Assembly (NCBI GenBank): GCA_021298875.1 | Contig: JAJTHJ010000394.1 | Location: 1 to 7,479, forward strand | DNA from: Burkholderiales bacterium | Lineage (GTDB): Bacteria; Pseudomonadota; Gammaproteobacteria; Burkholderiales; Burkholderiaceae_F | Length of the DNA stretch: 7,479 nt | Reading direction: 5' to 3' | Shown: piece by piece, positions 4,809 through 7,479 of the stretch | Position numbering within the stretch: the first letter of the stretch is position 1 | Layout of the letters: each line of letters starts with the position of its first letter | The notes under the pieces: model-generated | Databases searched by the model: none | Told to the model about the DNA's origin: nothing | Seen by the model: the letters and a program-made list of their open reading frames with translations, nothing else | Position numbers and translations under genes: made by a program

Positions 4809-6484
4809 AAGCCGCGGCCCGCTACGACTCGGTAGGCGCCCTGCAACGCGACCTGCAACGCCTGCGCGCGCACCAGCCGGTGCAGGCGCTGCCGCAGACC
4901 GCGACCTACGTCGCCGCCAAGTTCCTGCGCCGCCGCTGGCCGTGGGTCGCGGCGGGCGCGGCGGCGCTCTTCATGGCCGCAGGCTTCACCGTGCGTGTGG
5001 TGCAGGAGCGCAACGAAGCGCAGTTCCAGCGCCAGCAGGCCGAAGGGCTGATCGAATTCATGCTCGACGATCTGCGCAAGAAGCTGGAGCCGGTCGGGCG
5101 GCTGGATGCGCTGGACGCGGTCGGGCAAAAGGCGCTCGCACACTATGGCGAGGCGGCCGAGGCCAACCTGGACGCCGCCGCACTCGGCCGCCGTGCCCGG
5201 TCGCTGCACCTGGTGGGCGAGATTGCGCAGTTGCGCGGTAAGCGTGACGAAGCGGCTGTTGCCTTTGCCCGCGCGGCGGCGACCACCGAGCGGCTGCTGG
5301 CGTTGGCGCCCGACAATCCGCAGCGTCTCTACGAGCACGCGCAGAGCGTCTTCTGGGTCGGCTACCTGGATTTCGACGCCGGCCGCTTCGACGCCGCGGA
5401 ACCCGCGCTGCGGCGCTACGCCGAGCTGGCGCGCGCGCTGGTGGCACGCCAACCGGACAAGCAAGAGTGGCAAAAGGAGGTTGCTTACGGCGCCAGAAAC
5501 TTGGCAATGCTGGAGGTCAAGCGCGGACGCCCTGAGCGTGCGCTACCCTATCTTGAACAAGCCCGCGCGGCATGGGCTGCACTTGCTGTCGTACATCCGG
5601 AGAATGTGTTTGATCTTGCTGAGAACCTCGCAGCCATCGCAAAGGTCAACCAGGATCTGAGTCGCCCTGCCGAGGCTTTGGCGAGCGTGCAATCGGTTGA
5701 AGAGCTGTTGCTGCCGAGGGTAAAGCGCGACCGCGACGTAAAGGCCGCACGCGACTTGCAGTACGTCTATCGCGTCGCTGCGCAGGTGAGCCTGAACATT
5801 GGGGAGCTTGCTCGCGCGCAAGCCTACGCCGAACGCGCGGTGAGCATGGGGCTGCGCGCTCAGCAGGCCGACCCGGACAATCAGTTCGTTTCGTCCGAAC
5901 TCGCTTTCTCGCGCGTGTTGCTGAGCGAGAGCGAGTTTTTTTCAGGGCACGACGACCGGGCCCGCGCCACTCTGCGCGATGCCGAAGACGGTCTTGATCG
6001 ATCCGCAGGCGAGCGTCTGGGCAATCATCAAGAGCTTGTTACCTTGCACGCGAGGGCACTGCGGCAGAGGGCCGTGCTCGCGCTGCGCCTTGGTGCCGGC
6101 GCAAGCGGCGAGGCGGCTGCTGTGCAGCGGTTTCTCGACAGCCTGCCCGTGGGGCCGAGCGATGACCGCGAACGACTGCGCGAGCTTGGCTGGCTGCGCT
6201 TCGAACTGGCGCGCCTGCTTGCTGCGGCCGGGCGCGTTGATCAGGCGCAGCAGCAGTTGACGGCGCTCGCCAAAGAGCTGCTGCAGGCCGCAGTGGCACC
6301 GGACTGGAATTTGCTGACGCTGCGCGCCCGCGCGCTCGCCGTCAGCGGCCAGCAGGAGGAGGCGCAGGTGCTGGCGCGGCAGCTTGCGAGCACTGGTTTT
6401 CGGCACCCCGTTTATGCCGACCTTCAACGCGAGCTGGCAGGCGGGGCGATGCCAGCGGCGCAACCCAAAGGAGTTTCTCGATGA
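4694..6484 (+). CDS. C-terminal part of the kinase: kinase lobe end, TM helix and TPR-like repeats
   Basis: This frame is open from a GTG at 4694 (596 residues), and also further upstream, overlapping the kinase frame. Residues 26-62 (RELAAIIAKATAVEA, ARYDSV, LQRDLQRLRAHQPVQ) are the last kinase helices, so it is not an independent gene by origin. A single transmembrane helix lies at about 83-103 after FLRRRW. Then comes AEGLIEFMLDDLRKKLEPVGRLDALDAVG (116-144), a signature common in kinase-TPR and related signalling proteins, and helical TPR-like repeats to about 580. The latter part is presumably outside the cytoplasm and senses or binds partners; that is inference. One extra base in the C6 run at 4760-4765 would fuse it to the kinase as one 937-residue protein. 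No ribosome binding site supports the GTG. The stop overlaps the next start by ATGA. Confidence 0.82.
   Translation: MGAEPRENLQPQSTARASPRQTPPNRELAAIIAKATAVEAAARYDSVGALQRDLQRLRAHQPVQALPQTATYVAAKFLRRRWPWVAAGAAALFMAAGFTVRVVQERNEAQFQRQQAEGLIEFMLDDLRKKLEPVGRLDALDAVGQKALAHYGEAAEANLDAAALGRRARSLHLVGEIAQLRGKRDEAAVAFARAAATTERLLALAPDNPQRLYEHAQSVFWVGYLDFDAGRFDAAEPALRRYAELARALVARQPDKQEWQKEVAYGARNLAMLEVKRGRPERALPYLEQARAAWAALAVVHPENVFDLAENLAAIAKVNQDLSRPAEALASVQSVEELLLPRVKRDRDVKAARDLQYVYRVAAQVSLNIGELARAQAYAERAVSMGLRAQQADPDNQFVSSELAFSRVLLSESEFFSGHDDRARATLRDAEDGLDRSAGERLGNHQELVTLHARALRQRAVLALRLGAGASGEAAAVQRFLDSLPVGPSDDRERLRELGWLRFELARLLAAAGRVDQAQQQLTALAKELLQAAVAPDWNLLTLRARALAVSGQQEEAQVLARQLASTGFRHPVYADLQRELAGGAMPAAQPKGVSR
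4760..4765 (+). other. C6 tract at the probable kinase frameshift point
   Basis: Six consecutive C lie just before the codons for NRELAAII. With seven C the kinase frame would read KLPPNRELAAII and continue to 6484. A -1 ribosomal slip would have the same effect. Phase variation, a true inactivating mutation or an assembly error in a homopolymer are all possible. Confidence 0.5.
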
Positions 6485-6837
6485 GCAACAACACCATTCC
6501 GGTGACGGTGTCGGTCAGCACTGCGGGTAATGGCGGGCCGCGGGTTACCTGCAACCCGGACCCGGTCACGATCTTCGGCCGACCGGCTACCGTGCTGTGG
6601 ACGCTCGATGCCGCCTCGACCGGCTGGAAGTTCAAGGAGGGCGACAAGGCGATCACGATCCAAGGCCCCAACGCCGCCAGGGAGTTTTACGACTACACGA
6701 CCTCAACTGACGGCCGGACACTGACCGTCGCCGATGCCGACGACAACTCTGCGCAGTACAACTACACGCTGCACCTGAAGAACGCGTCCGGCGCTGAAGT
6801 GGACTTCGATCCGAGCATACGCAACAGCGGCCAGTAG
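6481..6837 (+). CDS. Hypothetical 118-residue beta-rich protein, translationally coupled to the kinase-TPR gene
   Basis: The ATG overlaps the upstream stop as ATGA and has a strong AAAGGAG six bases ahead, so it is translated with the kinase-TPR gene. The protein has no signal peptide or membrane segment. Short alternating hydrophobic/polar stretches (IPVTVSVST, PVTIFGRPATVLWTLD, KAITIQ, RTLTVADAD, QYNYTLHLKN) suggest a small beta-sandwich. A Cys-Asn-Pro-Asp-Pro near the N-terminus and a FDPSIRN near the C-terminus frame the domain. The pattern vaguely recalls the DP-EP family, but I do not claim membership. Its fixed place behind the kinase suggests an effector, substrate or partner of the signalling pair. 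Confidence 0.85.
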   Translation: MSNNTIPVTVSVSTAGNGGPRVTCNPDPVTIFGRPATVLWTLDAASTGWKFKEGDKAITIQGPNAAREFYDYTTSTDGRTLTVADADDNSAQYNYTLHLKNASGAEVDFDPSIRNSGQ

Positions 6838-6970
6838 CCCGCTAAATAAAGGGGCAAAAGAGACCGCGCTCGATTTCTTTTTCGCCGCCTCAGGATAGTG
6901 GCATCGAACGCAACGGCCCGTCTTTCCCCGAGCCCCATTCATGTTCAGGGAGCTCCGGGGTATCTGAGCG

Positions 6971-7020
6971 CACCGCCCCCGCCACGCCCCCCTCCCCGCG
7001 GGCGGGGGAGGGAGAAACCT
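6971..7020. repeat. Third copy of the REP-type palindrome
   Basis: The copy reads CACCGCCCCC at 6971-6980, then a palindrome CCCTCCCCGC (6990-6999) with GCGGGGGAGGG (7002-7012), then AGAAACCT. It aligns along its whole length with the first copy in the kinase gene (4560-4609), including both flanks, so the two are members of one family. It stands alone here; no inverted partner is visible nearby. Confidence 0.75.
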
Positions 7021-7255
7021 CTCGACTGCGACGCAGTTGCATCGGCGATGAAGCGGAAAGTAGCCGCGCTCGACCTGTTGCTGACACTGGAGCAGCGCTG
7101 CGGCGAACTCGGCGACGGCTTCGGCAGGGTCGGGATGCCAGACGGTGGCGCATACGTCCAGCGGATGGAACGCCGTGGCACGGTGTTCTCGACACGCGCT
7201 TTGAACAAAAGGTAGCCAAGTGCCGCGCGCTACTGCGCGTCCGCTCCACCGATGA

Positions 7256-7287
7256 ATCGCCGGGCCGCAAAGCCCGGCGATTTTTTT
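7256..7287 (+). terminator. Strong intrinsic terminator
   Basis: ATCGCCGGGC (7256-7265) pairs perfectly with GCCCGGCGAT (7272-7281) around a CGCAAA loop, followed by T7 (7281-7287). It would end transcription from the kinase/118-residue gene operon, or of whatever once occupied 6838-7250, before the promoter at 7300. Confidence 0.92.
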
Positions 7288-7299
7288 GGTCTGTGCACC

Positions 7300-7328
7300 G
7301 ATAGTCGGCGTGTGTGACCTGCGTTTAG
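7300..7328 (+). promoter_or_regulatory. ECF-type promoter motif upstream of the exported protein
   Basis: GATAG at 7300-7304, 14 bases, then CTGCGTTTAG at 7319-7328. Spacing is identical to the sites at 2195 and 2609, and similarity to the 2609 site continues through AATAGGGC. It lies directly after a strong terminator and ends 73 bases before the next ATG, a position where a promoter is expected. Confidence 0.68.
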
Positions 7329-7401
7329 GCAAATAGGGCGGCTGCAAACGCCCCGCGGCGCCGGAGTCCCGGCACCGCACCTGCCGCAAGGAGCACACGC
7401 C

Positions 7402-7479
7402 ATGAACCGCAACCTGTCCCCGATCCGCAAAGCCGCCGCCATCGCGCTGGTCATTGCCGCCCCTCTCGCTTCTGCCGAG
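7402..7479 (+). CDS. Exported protein, N-terminus only (continues past window)
   Basis: An ATG at 7402 has AAGGAG (7388-7393) eight bases ahead. The 26 visible residues form a classical Sec signal peptide: basic start (MNRNLSPIRK), hydrophobic core (AAAIALVIAAPL) and an ASA cleavage motif before E26. The mature protein is outside the window, so the function is unknown. The promoter motif at 7300 links it to the sigma factor's putative regulon. Confidence 0.8.
   Translation, partial: MNRNLSPIRKAAAIALVIAAPLASAE

Larger units (their letters stand above)
6838..7401. other. Gene-poor stretch with REP copy, terminator and promoter
   Basis: No convincing gene is seen in these 564 bases. Frames that are open on either strand run through the REP copy and the terminator and have no recognisable domain. 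The start (6842-6880) is AT-richer than its surroundings, with AAATAAAGGGGCAAAAG and CGATTTCTTTTTC. It resembles tails I associate with REP/RAYT-type elements, without certainty. From 7020 to 7215 the sequence has coding-like base bias but no identifiable product and could be a gene relic. Confidence 0.6.

Noticed and set aside
4562..7020. The GC-rich palindromes as a CRISPR array.
   Set aside because: There are three copies, mixed orientation and no regular spacing or unique spacers; they fit REP elements.
6703..7398. Minus-strand frame of 231 codons after the 118-residue gene.
   Set aside because: It runs through a gene end, a REP copy and a strong terminator, and has no recognisable domain.

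Overview
The window is a GC-rich bacterial chromosome segment, very probably from a beta- or gammaproteobacterium. The evidence is the codon bias towards G/C in third positions, the family types present, and palindromic GC-rich REP-type repeats typical of such genomes. I cannot name the genus from sequence alone.

Layout. The left edge holds the first 188 codons of a minus-strand MOSC-domain protein (1-564). Transcribed away from it are a coiled-coil/four-helix membrane protein (653-1549) and an ECF-type RNA polymerase sigma factor (1602-2177). Next come a 70-residue protein (2267-2479), a hydrophobic membrane protein with two similar halves (2686-3519), and a Ser/Thr protein kinase (3672-4808). 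The kinase frame is broken from its own C-terminal part, a transmembrane plus TPR-like helical region (4694-6484). A 118-residue protein of unknown function follows (6481-6837), overlapping the TPR reading frame by ATGA. A gene-poor stretch of about 560 bases holds a REP copy and a strong terminator, and the window closes with the start of an exported protein (7402-7479).

How the parts fit. The sigma factor and kinase form the known sigma/kinase partnership (EcfP-PknT and EcfK-PknS are characterised examples), in which the kinase switches the sigma factor on by phosphorylation. Here the sigma factor has AAGD at the place of the usual acidic region 2.2 motif. The most notable observation is a bipartite element, GA(T/C)AG-N14-(T/C)TGCGTTTAG. 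It occurs with identical spacing upstream of the 70-residue protein, the membrane protein and the final exported protein, and a half-site lies upstream of the kinase. Its geometry (-35-like box, 17 bases, CGTTTA) is that of an ECF promoter, so these genes look like a local regulon of the sigma factor.

Two further oddities stand out. The 70-residue protein is a free-standing copy of the kinase's N-terminal module (29 of 40 residues identical). The kinase gene carries a REP-doublet (REPIN-like) insertion inside the C-terminal lobe of the kinase domain, followed by a C6 tract at which a one-base change would restore a single 937-residue protein.
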